From Takakia lepidozioides (lineage: Eukaryota; Streptophyta; Takakiopsida; Takakiales; Takakiaceae), in NCBI GenBank assembly GCA_030704615.1, contig CM060732.1, positions 72,273,053 to 72,337,052 on the forward strand: 64,000 nt of DNA. The letters are read 5' to 3'. A program made the position numbers and the translations under genes. Below, piece by piece: positions 11,580-22,218 of the stretch (position 1 is its first letter; the number at the start of each line of letters is the position of its first letter). Under the pieces are notes generated by a model. It was not told where the DNA came from. It made no database searches and was given only the letters and a program-made list of their open reading frames with translations.

Positions 11580-12575
11580 CCGTAGTAGTGCATGCTGGGG
11601 AAGCAAGACATACTGCCTGCCAGGAAGAATATCAGAGATCACGTAAGGGCCATCAATCCGACGCTTGGCCTTAGATACCTGCTTACCAGGCAGGAGCCTG
11701 ACACGAACAGACTGGCCTACCTTGAATGACTCAGAATACACAACATGTCTATTGTAATTCTTGGTCTAAGCAGCTTGGGCAAACACAATGTTAGATTTAG
11801 CTGTTTCACGCAAACTACGTCGTCTAGCATCCATGGAAAGCAAAAACATTTCTCAATTTTCAGGCTCAGCTGTGGATACCTACAGCCAGGAGATATGCAA
11901 ATGAGTTCTACATTTCCTACCATACAAAAGTTCAAAAGGAGAAATTTTGGTACTGGCATGAATAGAGGTTCGATAGACAAACAGCAGGATAGGCACATCA
12001 ATGTCTCATTCATCTATGAGTGACCCATTTTTCTCTAGCATCTGGCACATTGTCTTGTTAAAACGCTCAGTCAAGCCATTACACTAGGGGTTATAAGGTG
12101 TAGTCACGGCATGTTTAGCGTTTAGATTGAACAATATAATCTCCATAAGCTGGTTGCAGAATTGTGTACCTTGATCCGTGAGGATCTCAAGAGGGCAACC
12201 ATGGCGGAGAATCACCTTATCAAAAAAGAATTGTACCACCTCATTACTGTCTTTAGCGACCAGGGGTCGGAGCTCAACCCATTTAGTCAGGTAATCCGTA
12301 GCAACAACAAGGTATGCATGACCCTTAGACGTAGGTTTGAGAGGTCCAACAAGATCTAAGCCCACCCGGGCAAAGGGTTCAGTAACCGGGATAGATTGCA
12401 AAGGGAGTGGTGCTTCGGTCCTAGGCAGGATGATTTTGGCATGACAGGGTACACACCTTGAAGCTGAAACGTCTTTAATTAAACTTTTCCAGTGATATTG
12501 TTCTTGGAGCATTTTCACAGTTTTGGTAACCACTAAGTGACCAACATAAGTAAAAGCATGGTACACTTCTAGCAA
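11580..12575 (-). pseudogene. Gypsy integrase, broken
   Basis: The minus-strand frame 12575 to 12084 carries the zinc-binding end (conserved His, then CVPC) and the catalytic core with GLDLVGPL and LTDQGTQF, the first and second acidic positions of the DDE triad. One in-frame stop follows at about 12084; beyond it the frame continues with NGLTERFNKTM, holding the third acidic residue. The C-terminal part (11741 to 11580) has the usual VGQSVRVRLLPGKQ and DGPYVISDILPG. Confidence 0.85.
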
Positions 12576-13049
12576 GGCAGGGACAGCTCGGACCTAGGAG
12601 GGACTTCCACAGCAAGATCACCTTCCAATGTATTCACTCTGAACAACCTCCCTTCATTTTCTCGGTGGGTGGGTAAGTGATAGTTCACTTGCCTCATGAG
12701 GAGCCTGGATATGCCACTAAGGTGTGTGCCGGCTTTGCACCTGTGGAGTAGAGCATCGTAAAGAGGTTCATCCATGCCTACAACACTCATGGCCACACAA
12801 TCAGCAGGTTAGTGCAGGTGAGAAGAAAGTGGCAGCCCCCGTGATCTTCCTCTCATGGTTCCTGACTTCAATTTTCAGTTGGTTGCCTATGAGGAAGCAA
12901 GCAGGCTATGAAGTGCAGCTCAGTCCCTTGGTCGGGAATAAGACTGGATAGGGAGCAGGAGAAACATGATCATGGAAAAGGTAGGGCCAAATCTTTCCTA
13001 GGCTGCAGATTGCCAACCTACTAGCATTGCCAAGTACCAAGTAGGAAAT

Positions 13050-13440
13050 TTAAGGAACATAAAATTGAACTAGATCCCAAGAATCTAGCAGATCGGTAGG
13101 AACATAAGGGAAATCCAGCAGATGACATAATGCATAAGGATCAATGACAGGTGCAGTAACAAAAGGGGAAGAAAGAACAGGAACAAGATCATCCAGAGTA
13201 GTATAAGGGGCAGGAGGCTTATTTTCCCCACGAGTCAATGCATCAACATTAACATTATCTTTGCCTCGCTTGTAAGAGATCTGAAAATCATAACCCTATA
13301 AAATCAGAGCCCATCTAGCCAAACGTCCAGTTAGTTTGCGAGGAGTAAGCAAGGCTTTCAAAGGCAGATGATCTGTCTCAATGGTGAAGTGACAACCATG
13401 AAGATACTGCCTAAAATATTTAACACCAAAGATGGTTTTG
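13050..13440 (-). pseudogene. Gypsy RNase H, distal half
   Basis: The minus strand reads FGVKYFRQYLHG, then IETDHLPLKALL with the conserved aspartate of gypsy RNase H, then LTGRLARWALIL and GKDNVNVDALTRGENK, the usual end of the domain and its linker to integrase. It is cut from its proximal half (14053-14325) by a ~0.6-kb insert. Confidence 0.8.
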
Positions 13441-14055
13441 GCTGGTTACAGGAGGCAACAAGTCATAAGAGATGAGGGGTTTTGGGTGGTGGAATAATGA
13501 GCAGGCTCGCTCACTCCTGATGGTGAACGTGGCAGCTATTATGGAGAGGGCAGATGAAGCATTGTTGCCAAGAGTATATAAGGAGATTGGTTTGGCTTTG
13601 CATGCGTCACCAGCTCGTCTAGGGTCACTCACACTGGTGAGATCACTGATGCAAGTATTATGCGCACCTTTGGCAGCCTATATTGCCGTCCATCATAACC
13701 GAGCAAATGTAATCGCACTTGGGGCAATATTGTGGTCCATTGCCACTTTCTTTGATTACAGACACAAGCAGCACACACAAGAGGTCCTTTTTGGGTTGAT
13801 GGTCCTTCAAATACTCCATGGGTCATGACACGGGGTCAAGGACAATGTGGTGAGGGCACCTTCTTCTTCGACCTATTCTTTGTAGCACGGAGCAGAGCTG
13901 GCATGAGTTTTTTAAAGATCCTTCATGATGGTGGGACAACCGCAATCGCAAGGTGTGGCTTTTTCTTAATGTACGATGTGAAGAAGTTTGTCCATCCAGC
14001 AAATGTGGGCTCTTGGCTCCTATTAGTACCATGATTTGGTATTCTTCATGATGTT
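13435..14055. mobile_element. Foreign insert within the RNase H coding region
   Basis: RNase H similarity stops after the minus-strand phrase SITDKEGLAV (about 14060) and resumes at FGVKYFRQYL (about 13440). The ~0.6 kb between is unrelated to the retrotransposon. Its left half, on the opposite strand, codes for part of an MFS transporter; its right half (13760-14050) is unassigned. I found no convincing terminal repeats or target duplication, so the mechanism of insertion is open. Confidence 0.65.
13472..13756 (+). pseudogene. Captured fragment of a plant MFS transporter gene
   Basis: The plus strand reads SLLMVNVAAIMERADEALLP, then VYKEIGLALHASPARLGSLT, then APLAAYIAVHHNRANVIALG and AILWSIATFF. 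This is the first part of a plant major-facilitator protein with a spinster-like N-terminus: first helix, the ERADE motif and the conserved GSLTL block. The similarity ends abruptly after SIATFF; the frame continues to 13828 without resemblance. There is no intron in the ~95 codons. It lies antisense inside the gypsy pol region, so it is a captured fragment with no evidence of function. Confidence 0.85.
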
Positions 14056-14325
14056 TACTGCTAGGCCCTCTTTGTCTGTGATAGAGTAGTTTCGTTCATG
14101 TTTGTCAAGACGGCGCGAAGCATAGGCAATCGCATGTTCCTACTCATCTTGAATTTGACTAAGCACTGCAGAGATAGCTAAGTCACTAGTGTCAGTTTGT
14201 AAAAAGAAAGGTAAGGTAAAATCAGGGTAGGCAAGAACAGGGGCCGAAGTCAAAGCAATCTTGAGTTTCTCAAAAGCCGAGGTTTCTGCAGTACCCCATA
14301 CCAAGCGCGCATCCTTGGACAACAA
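14053..14325 (-). pseudogene. Gypsy RNase H, proximal half
   Basis: The minus strand reads VWGTAETSAFEKLKIALTSA, then VLAYPDFTLPFFLQTDTSD with the first catalytic aspartate, then AVLSQIQDE, and after a frame change ERNYSITDKEGLAV. This is the tether and first half of the gypsy RNase H. Confidence 0.85.
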
Positions 14326-14824
14326 GCGAGTAAGTGGGGCAGCAAGCTTGGCAAACTGAAAGATGAAACAACGATAATATGAACCCAGACCCAGAAAAGC
14401 CTAACCAAACAGCCTGAATTTTACGAGGATCAGACCTGATGCCAGCAGCAGATAGCAGGTGCTCAAGGAAGTGTAGCTGTTCCATACAGAAGTCACACTT
14501 CTTGGCTTTGACTTTTAGGCCTGCAGCCCGAAGTTTGCACACCACCCGTTGTAAATCCAACAAGTGAGCATCAAAGGTGGTGGAGTAAATATTAATATCA
14601 TCTATGTAAACTAAGGCACACTCCCAGCGAAGATTGCCAAGCACAACATCCATGAGCCTCTGAAAGGTGGCAGTAGCATTGCATAATCCAAAAGGCATAA
14701 TTTTGAACTGATACATGCCCATGCGACAAGTGAAGGCTGTTTTCTCTTTGGCTGCCGAAGTCAAGGGCACCTGCCAGAATCCAGCTGCTAGATCTAACGA
14801 CGAGAATATAGTAGCTCCATTCAA
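14270..14824 (-). pseudogene. Gypsy reverse transcriptase, palm and thumb
   Basis: Contains ATIFSSLDLAAGFWQVPL (first catalytic aspartate), MPFGLCNATATFQRLMD, and the active-site box LVYIDDINIYS, followed by KVKAKKCDFCMEQLHFLEHL. A frame break at 14824-14870 separates it from the fingers region upstream. Confidence 0.9.
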
Positions 14825-14869
14825 TTGGTCAAGAGTCTCATTAATACGAGGTTAGGGATACACATCATT

Positions 14870-15655
14870 TTAAGTGATAGCATTCAGACGTCTAAAATCA
14901 ACACAGAAGTGAGTTGAACCATCTTTTTTCCCTGCTAAGACAATGGGACTGGCCCAAGGTGAGATTGAGGGTGTGATGACACCTGTGTCCAACATTTTGG
15001 TAATCTCTTCCTGAATAACCTTTCTTTCTCGCACACTTTCTCGGTAGGCATACTGTTTGATAGGCTTACCTTCAGTGATGATATCATGGTCCAGGATGGT
15101 CGTGCGACCAAGGTCATGAGGGCCCTTGCCAAAAATATCCAGGTTATTATGGAGAAAGTCATGAAGTTGGCTGGTCTGCTGAGGTATGAGATGCTCCCCA
15201 ACCGTGATGTCTTGCAAAACTTGTTGGTAATGCAGCTCTTGATTTGAGGTCAAGGGAAGACTGGCAACAGGCCCGACGTTGGCAGCAAAGGCCTGCAGTT
15301 GGTCAAGAGGGGAATCCACCAGACCTATGTCGTGGAAGGAGAGACCTTTCTGAACAGAAGCCAACTTAGATAAAGGTGAGGCAGACAGTCTAGCTAAGAC
15401 TTGCCCCTTACGAATGGTAATGCCTATACGCTCAGGATTAGCCACCAACAGTCTCACTTCACCCTTGAAACCTCTATCAATCACTCCAGATGCAATCATA
15501 CAATGTTTTTGCAAGGTCAGCTTCTTCCAACCTTCCACCTCAATATAATGGCCTTGGGGGCAAGCAAAAGCTAGACCAGAAGGAATTACACGTTGAGAAA
15601 AAGCAGGAATGACCAAGTCGACAGGAGCTCGGAGTAGCATTGTGTTCTTGGCCAC
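14870..15655 (-). pseudogene. Gypsy pol segment: dUTPase-like region plus RT fingers
   Basis: One 261-residue frame. Residues ~10-100 resemble the trimeric dUTPase fold: a PSGLAFACPQGHYIEV stretch corresponds to the G-x-A-x-x-P-x-G segment, and SGVIDRGFKGEVRLLVANPE closely follows dUTPase motif 3 (GVID-x-x-[YF]-x-GE), then KGQVLARL. Motif 2, the RSS-like substrate motif, is not recognisable, so catalytic activity is doubtful even before decay. Residues ~150-261 are the RT N-terminus, with ITKMLDTGVITPSISPWASP and the DGSTHFCVDFRRLNAIT box. Some gypsy elements have a divergent beta-rich spacer here, which is the main alternative. Confidence 0.75.
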
Positions 15656-15697
15656 TGGCAGTGGAGGGCCAGATTTCTTACCTAGCAGAGGGAACTG

Positions 15698-16319
15698 TCA
15701 TTGATAAAGACAGCCCTTGGGGGCTTGAAATTGACTGAATCTGGCCCAATTGTAGTGCTGGCCTACAGTTTCTTTCATGTGCTCAGCGTGCAATTTCAAT
15801 CGAGAGTAATTGACTAAAGAGGTACCAGCAGCCAAGGTGATAGCGTTGAGGTTTACCTTATAAGGCTGGCCCTCACCATTGTGTAACCACATCACATTGC
15901 CCATGATGTCCAAGCTAGCCTCTGTCCCCTTCATCCAGTCAAGGCCCAACAAAAGCTGCTCCCCCAAAGTGACAATACAGGTTAGCACCACTATCTTGCC
16001 ACTGACATGGATAGGCACAGTAACCAAACCCATGGGTTCATAGGCTGTACCATCGGCTATGGTTACTCCCAGCCCTTTGGCAAGCCGTAACTTGAGGCCT
16101 AATATGCGTACAATGGAGAGTGGAATGGCAGACATGGTGCAGGGCTCCTGTGTCAATCACACATGAAAAAGAAAGGTGGCCAATGTGACACTGAGTCATC
16201 AAGGGATATATGCGTTCTCTTCTAAGCACCCTAGAGGCTTCACAATGCATGAGTTTGAAATCATTGGACAAAACAGCACTAGCAACAGGTTGTGGGTTTA
16301 TAGAGAGATCGGCTGGCAC
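15698..16319 (-). pseudogene. Gypsy aspartic protease region, frameshifted
   Basis: Overlapping minus-strand frames carry LSFSCVIDTGA, the retroviral-type aspartic protease active site (DTGA), and then KGLGVTIADGTAYEPMGLV and LLLGLDWMKG, the second half of the same fold (the LGLDW flap-end motif of gypsy proteases). A frameshift splits the two. Confidence 0.85.
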
Positions 16320-16321
16320 CC

Positions 16322-17187
16322 TTACGGATGATCTTGGTTGTTTAAATGGCCTTTCGGGATTTTCTCTTTCTCATAACGATCAATGAGAGTAGGGAGTTGA
16401 GAAATGTAAGGGAAGAACCTGGTGTAGTGTTCTTTGGATTTGCAAACCATGCATGCCACCACGGATAGTCTGGCTTCATACGTAGGGCTAGTGTTAGTCT
16501 TACCCTTGTGACCAGTGTTTTGGGAGCCAGCTGGTTTCCAGTTAACTTCTGCATTGAAGGCCTGTAGTTGACCCTGGATTTCATCACGGAAGGAGGACAA
16601 TTCATGCACAAGGGAAGGTACCAATTCTTCTGCAAGGCCTTTCACCCCAAGGTGCCCATCAGTAATCACAACATCAGTTCTTTCACTGGCCAGGTGTGTG
16701 TGTTTGATAGTGGCTGGTTTGGCAAATCCAGCCTTGGCAGCTTTAAGACGAAGGCGTTCTTCTATTAATTCAACCATTTCATCCTCAGTAGTGTAAGTCT
16801 GTTTAAGTCAGTGTAGTATTTCCACACACTGTCGCCATAATTATATTTTAAGTCTGGTGTGGTGTAAGCTATGGCCCTTTCTTCACGAAAGAGCTTGCGA
16901 GCCAATTCTCTGGCTTCTACCCAAGTAAGATCATTTTTGTCCTTGATATTGGACTCAAATAGTTGCCTGGCCTCTCCCTTGAGACAAATCCGAAAAGACT
17001 TTACTTGGAACCGTGGGGGAACACCATTCATTTCAGTGTTGATTTCAAAAAATTCCAAGAATGACTCAAAATCCTCCTCTAAGTTGTACTCAGGGTATTG
17101 TTGCTTATGCATTCGCTCCCCATGATCAGTTTTCCGTGATGTGGTATCCGTGGGCTTACTTGGGGAAGGAGTGTACCTGCTGCACAA
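16322..17187 (-). pseudogene. Gypsy gag, frameshifted
   Basis: Two frames: 17187 to 16765 with FESFLEFFEINTEMNGVPP and FRICLKGEARQLFE, typical of the capsid region, and 16777 to 16322 with the nucleocapsid end. The zinc knuckle there reads CMVCKSKEHYTRFF: Cys, Cys and His are present but the final Cys is Phe, so the CCHC site is broken. Confidence 0.85.
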
Positions 17188-17900
17188 ACATCACTTCATC
17201 ACCTCTCACTGTGTGTCTGGGTGGGATTCGAAGCCCAGTGCCCCTCCAGACAGGTAGCCGTGTACTCCTCTTCTCATGCCTATATTTACAAGATCTATGC
17301 TAGAGAGAGAAGTAGAAGAGACGATGGGACTAAGTGAGTTGGAAAAACGTGCAGCGGAGGAGAGGGACGAGACAACAACTAATGAAAGAAATAATACGGA
17401 AAGGGGAGAGTCGTCCGGAGATCACAAGGATCCGGCGACTGTGCCTCAACCCACATTTGATTTGGACGAGCTGCGTGAAGCCATGGGGGTGATTTCAAAT
17501 TGCCCCCCCCCCCCGCTTATGAAGATGTTGCTGAAACAAACTATTTAATGCCAAATCAGAAAGTGAGGTACAATAAGTTAAATTCATAATATAATCACAC
17601 TTCAAATCCACTTTGACTAAACTATGTAACAACAAAGCCACTTTTACAATAACTCACAATCTACGGTTTATTTTTTATTTTATTAAAAAAAACGATTATT
17701 CAACAAATCCCATGTCCTTGAACTATATGACAATAGATTTTGAATTATTTTAAATTGATACTTAATTACGACATAATTCAGAATGATTCAAGAATCACCA
17801 GACAATAATCTTATGTCCATGGACTTCAATCCTCAACTATGGTCTTAATTGAGGTAGACTAGGTATAGTATTTAAGGTTCCCATTCATGGTTTCTTCCGT
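17188..17900. other. Region right of the gypsy gag; tRNA-like arm and short ORF
   Basis: This should hold the 5' leader and LTR of the gypsy element but I found no partner LTR. On the minus strand near 17215-17255 there is a T-arm-like hairpin with GGCTTCGAATCCCA, resembling a tRNA B box. On the plus strand 17276-17548 is an acidic frame starting MPIFTRSMLEREVEE that resembles the N-terminus of some retroelement gag proteins, but it is short and ends in a C run. Past 17550 the DNA is AT-rich with no gene seen. Confidence 0.4.
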
Positions 17901-19784
17901 CAGGCAGCTTGGCAATCAATTCCTTCAACTGCAAAGAGAGGATTTGTCAAACAATGTCAATTTCAGCGGTCTTCCATGTGAAAGGAAAGATATGGATGTG
18001 ATACCGTTAAGATTCATAAATATCAGTCATGCGAAAAATACATATGGAGTGGCAAAATGTTTGAGTGTCCTAGATGAGGTTGCTCGACTGCTAAATCAAT
18101 GGATTGTCATTACAATGTTTCTGTACTAAGAGTATCCCTTGGCAAGCCATATGTTGAGGGCACCACATGGTGCCACTTACATATATCTTATCCCAGCAGA
18201 GGGGAAAAACCCAACTACCATTTCAGCTTCTGTGTAGCACTCAGACTGTCGTCTCCAAGAAAATACTGTCCACAGGCACCAAGGACATGTAGAACGTTAA
18301 GACAGCTAAAAAGAGGACCTCTTCTTTCAACCCCTTGTCCCTCTTGCTCATCTCCAACAAGAAAGCCCACCATGTTGTCCCCAAATTGCAGGGAACCACC
18401 CATGACTTTACTACAAACACACACACACTCTCTCTCCCACATATAGATTCCTCTTACCTTAAAGAGGCCTTGAGTTTTATGAGGGATTTCCTAGATCTCT
18501 CGAAGAAATGATTGTTTAAAAAATTCCATAGTATTCACATAACAATATAGAAACAGGAGAAATGGCATTGTTGCAAAAGTAGGGTTGAATACAGTGGAAG
18601 AGTTGAACTTATACTTATTTGGAAGACCATTGCCCATGTTCTATCAAAATCAGACAACTTGTGTGTGGCATCCTCAACCAACTTACATGACAAACACAAA
18701 ACCTGCATTGCATTATGTTGAAGCTAAGTTCATGCAAGATGAGATGTATTAGCTTCACAATAGAGAGCTTATAGTTCAAATTTCCTGAAGCTTATTAACC
18801 CTAGTCTTGTTTGCCTCACCTGCCATCCCCATGCACAAGCAGGCTGCTTCATGGGAGCCGCACTACTATGTCAAAAATCTGACTGCTAGTTGGAGTAGCA
18901 GTGCATCAATAAAAAAAAATTCTGGTAAGCATATTTTTTGGCATTCCATAGAAATGGGGTCTGATTCTTTCTCATCTGGTAAGTAGGGCCAACTTCTATG
19001 GATTTCCAGGTTTCAGGTGGCAATCAGTAGGCAGGTGCTCTAACCTTGCCATCCTTGTAGATGAACTTGTAGTGGTCTTGGGGGCTGCTTTCGGGATGAG
19101 AGAAATGCAGTTCATGTAGCTGTCGGCTACAGAGCCGTATCCATTATGTGGTGGCACTGGCATCCTTGCCAGCACAGGGCCCTCCTCCTGCTCATTACAT
19201 CCATAACCATCAGCAAGCCTTTGAATTGCATTGGTCTCCAGTGGATGTCTTTCAAAGTATGGTACACATCTGATTGAGGGTAAGTACAATCTTCTGTCTC
19301 CCAACCTGTGCCTAATGCAAAAAAGATGGGCAGAATAAAGGAGGCCTGGCAGTGCTCTCCTCACAATCTGCATTGCCATAGTATTCATTGGTGACAAATA
19401 GGTATGAGCATACAGGTTATCCAAAGATAGTAGCTTTCCAGAAAAAAACACATAAAAGAGCCAGCTCATTAGTTACGTGGACATTCATAGCCTCAAGCAT
19501 GTCATCCCTCACACCATATTTGGTCTGGTAATAGTTGTGTTGGAGACTATCTCTCCCCCTCTCTTGTATCTTGCTTTACATTGTCCAGGATATTCTCTCT
19601 CAATATAGGAAGTTGGGAGTGATTGGAGCACGAGGTAGGTCTTATGTATGTAGTCCCCAATGGTTGATGTTCATCTTCAGATTTCAATATTGCCAACAGT
19701 TCCTCCATTTTAAGGCATGAAAATCTTTTTGTAGCATTCTTAAATGAATGTTTTGTTGTTCACCTTTTCGTATAGACAGTGAAG
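17901..19784. other. Unassigned stretch with possible minus-strand exons
   Basis: Two minus-strand open stretches look protein-like but unrecognised. One (18426 to 18241) reads LLEMSKRDKGLKEEVLFLAV then a hydrophobic run, LTFYMSLVPVDSIFLETT, perhaps a membrane segment. The other (19469 to 18996, 157 residues) includes YFERHPLETNAIQRLADGYG and PPHNGYGSVADSYMNCISL. They could be exons of one gene or relics of transposon cargo. No complete model can be drawn. Confidence 0.3.
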
Positions 19785-19962
19785 CGTGAATATAGTATTT
19801 CAATATTTCAGTATTCAATATTTCATCGAGTATTTGAGCAAGTATTTCAGTATTTCAGCCAGTTTTTCAGCAAGTATATTAATATTTCAGCCAGTTCTTC
19901 AACAAGTATTTTAATATTTCAGTGGGTATTTCAACAAGCATTTCAATATTTTAATAACTAGT
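19785..19962. repeat. Degenerate tandem array of TATTTCA words
   Basis: The words aatatttca, agtatttca and agcaagtatt recur about fifteen times with irregular spacing. It resembles the dense internal word arrays of the hAT-type elements in this window, but I found no terminal inverted repeats or target duplication around it. Confidence 0.7.
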
Positions 19963-20078
19963 AAATTCGAAGATCAGTTTTGTAATATCATACATCAATA
20001 TTTAATTCACACATCAATAAAGTTCTGCCACGGCTTCTGTCCCCGACTTTATAAATAAATAAATAAATGAATTTTCCT

Positions 20079-20620
20079 TGTGGAGCTGGGATTCCTTCTC
20101 ACCTTCTTTTTCGACTTGGATGAACGGAGGAGGGACGTGCCCCAGATGATTTAGGGATGGATGGAATCAGGATGAAGTCTGGATGAACTTACACCTTGCG
20201 CATGAGGATGAGCTGGCAATAACTTATGACTTTATTAGGTGTTGTCTTATTCTAACAGCTAGTTTAGGATTAGATTAGGATGGATCTGGGTGATCTGGCT
20301 TCTTTCTATGGCTATGCTGGAAGGGCATCTGACTGGCCTTTATGTAAGTGCCACGCGGCACTAGGATTAGATTACGACCTAATACTATTTAAACTCGACT
20401 GCCGTGGTAGTGAGGGTGGTGGCTTTTGGGTCTTACGCGAGTGTACACTTGGTGTAACGGTGTGCTTGAGTGTGTTGATAAATGCGTTCTGGATGTCCGA
20501 CTCTGTTGCGTCCTCTTCGTGAGATCCCGTCTTCTCTGCCAGGCCCATCGATCGACTACATCCCCCCTGATAGGATTAAGTCCGGTAGAGGAAGGGGAAC
20601 AAACCCATAGCGCCGAAATC
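20079..20620 (+). mobile_element. 0.54-kb LTR-like repeat, copy 2 (plus)
   Basis: Inverted relative to the copy at 9350-9891 and closely matching it. It begins TGTGGAG and ends AAATCA, so the unit has the TG...CA limits of an LTR; directly downstream is TGGTGGAGATGCAGGG, which starts with the TGG expected of a primer-binding site. A TATA-like tattTAAAC lies about 310 bp in. No target duplication could be matched here. The 81-residue frame inside (20280-20522) is also open in the other copy because the sequences are alike, and has no known motif. Confidence 0.7.
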
Positions 20621-20834
20621 ATGGTGGAGATGCAGGGTAACTAAAAATCGTTAGCAAAGAATTTGGCTCGTACGAAACACCTGAGAATAGTAGATTGCGT
20701 ACGGGGGATCCTGCACGATTGAGGGGAGAGGTAGTGGCAAAATGACGGCTTGTATGTCATGCACAGTGAGAGAGAGAGAGAGTTTGCCTGCTCAAGTTTT
20801 TTTGTGTTTTGAGAGTTTCACAAGTGAGCACTAT

Positions 20835-20990
20835 GGCTTCCAGTTGTAGCCCAGTGGTAATGGCCACAAACCACCTAAAAAGTGGTTGTGGGTTCAATCC
20901 ACGGATTGGTGTCACAAAGTTGTGCCCCTTTGGTTGAGTGACACCATAATTTATGCCTCCCGAAGGAGGCGTCATATTTTATTATCATGA
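20835..20990 (+). mobile_element. tRNA-derived SINE, copy 1
   Basis: The head looks like a tRNA gene: an A-box-like TAGCCCAGTGGTAATGG at about 20846 and a B box, GGGTTCAATCCACG, at about 20891, as RNA polymerase III promoters require. The tail phrase CCTCCCGAAGGAGGCGTCAT is shared with the copies at 22219-22348 and 57709-57790. It ends in a TTAT-rich stretch. Confidence 0.8.
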
Positions 20991-21054
20991 GGCTGGCTCC
21001 CACACATCCATGCTATAGTGATCTATGAGCCTTGAGACATATTACTATTGTTAA

Positions 21055-21845
21055 CCCTTAAAGGACGAGTTAACTTTTGGTGGGCCCACTAAAAAAGAGT
21101 ATATACACTTATGGATGGGGGTGTAACTTCTTATCCCCAATCATCCAGGGGGATGAACCTTACACTTATGTGCATATCTACTATGTACTTGTCCTGTAAA
21201 AAATGTAGGCAAATTGACCATTGCATTTGGAGGATTATAACACAATAATATGCCCCAATTTGTAAATGTATTAACAAATTGCATGCAAAAACTTGTTTGA
21301 CCATAAAATTACAATATCGAGTTGAATCTTCCTAGACAAAGGCCCTCCATAATCTGATTATATGGCACCTAAACCACTGCCTCCCACAAAAATCAGACCA
21401 AAATTCCAAAAATTCAGATAGGCTGCTTTGTATGTGAAAATGGGGGGTCAAATTGTCTTGTTTTGGCTTCTTTCACAATTACACCCTTGAGATGATATTT
21501 GTTTTCCAATTCCTCTGGTAAATAAGTGCCCAATAACATTTCATAGTGCCCTGTCCAAAAAATTTGGGATTATGATAGATTTTCAGCCCTAGATGTTATT
21601 TTGAAGATTGCCCATTTGGCTGCCACGTAGGCAGGTCAATGGTGCTCTAACACTGGATTTTCTGACCCCTTGGCACTTTGAAAAATTCTAGGGAGCAGAG
21701 CCTTTATGAATTTTTGGCGCTGTAAATTCCCACACGTGCTCCTCTCTGACATCCACATCTTTAGGGTTCACTTCCATCCACTATCATCCACTATCAAACT
21801 GGAGCGTGGCAAAAAAACTGACGCGGTTGCGTCGTCCTTTAGGGG
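21055..21845. mobile_element. piggyBac-like non-autonomous element (TTAA target)
   Basis: Both ends sit directly inside TTAA (21051-21054 and 21846-21849), the exact target and duplication of piggyBac transposons. The terminal inverted repeats read CCCTTAAAGGACGAG and, on the other strand, CCCCTAAAGGACGAC, starting with the CCC(T/C) usual for the superfamily. The 791-bp interior has no transposase-like frame. Confidence 0.8.
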
Positions 21846-21849
21846 TTAA

Positions 21850-22218
21850 CATGTTTTAGAATTGATATTGAAGAATGGAACTCAATTTCTATTTTAATTC
21901 TTGTGTTAAATGAGCAATGCATATTGAAGGAATGTGTCTTAAAATAAAATTCATTATTAGGATTTAATTTTATTTGAGCCAAAAATAAGTTTATCCCTAA
22001 TTAATCTTATTTTTCTAATTTATTTAATAAATTAACTAGGACGGATCCGAACCCGTGAACCCGCTAATATTTTCCCAAAAAGGCACAACTCGCACAACAC
22101 TGGTACTAACGGTTGATCAAGTTGATATCTGGGTAGGTCCCCTCTTTTTACTTACAATGCTAATATATAATTTATTGATAGTGCCTATTTTATGTTTCCA
22201 TTTACTAAATAGTAAGAT
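21850..22218. other. AT-rich spacer, no gene seen
   Basis: No coding similarity and no repeat recognised apart from short AT tracts. Confidence 0.4.

Larger units (their letters stand above)
11580..17187 (-). mobile_element. Decayed Ty3/gypsy LTR retrotransposon (internal region)
   Basis: On the minus strand the order is gag (17187 to 16322), aspartic protease (16.3-15.7 kb), a dUTPase-like segment plus reverse transcriptase (15655 to 14270), RNase H (14.3-14.05 and 13.44-13.2 kb, split by a foreign insert) and integrase (12.8-11.58 kb). This gag-PR-RT-RH-IN order defines Ty3/gypsy. Frameshifts and stops separate the domains, so the copy is inactive. I could not find paired LTRs: the left end is replaced by C-rich and GCGACG-rich DNA, and the right end enters unassigned sequence. 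Confidence 0.9.

Noticed and set aside
17215-17255. Possible tRNA gene on the minus strand
   Set aside because: Only a T-arm-like hairpin with a B-box-like word is present; D and anticodon arms cannot be drawn.
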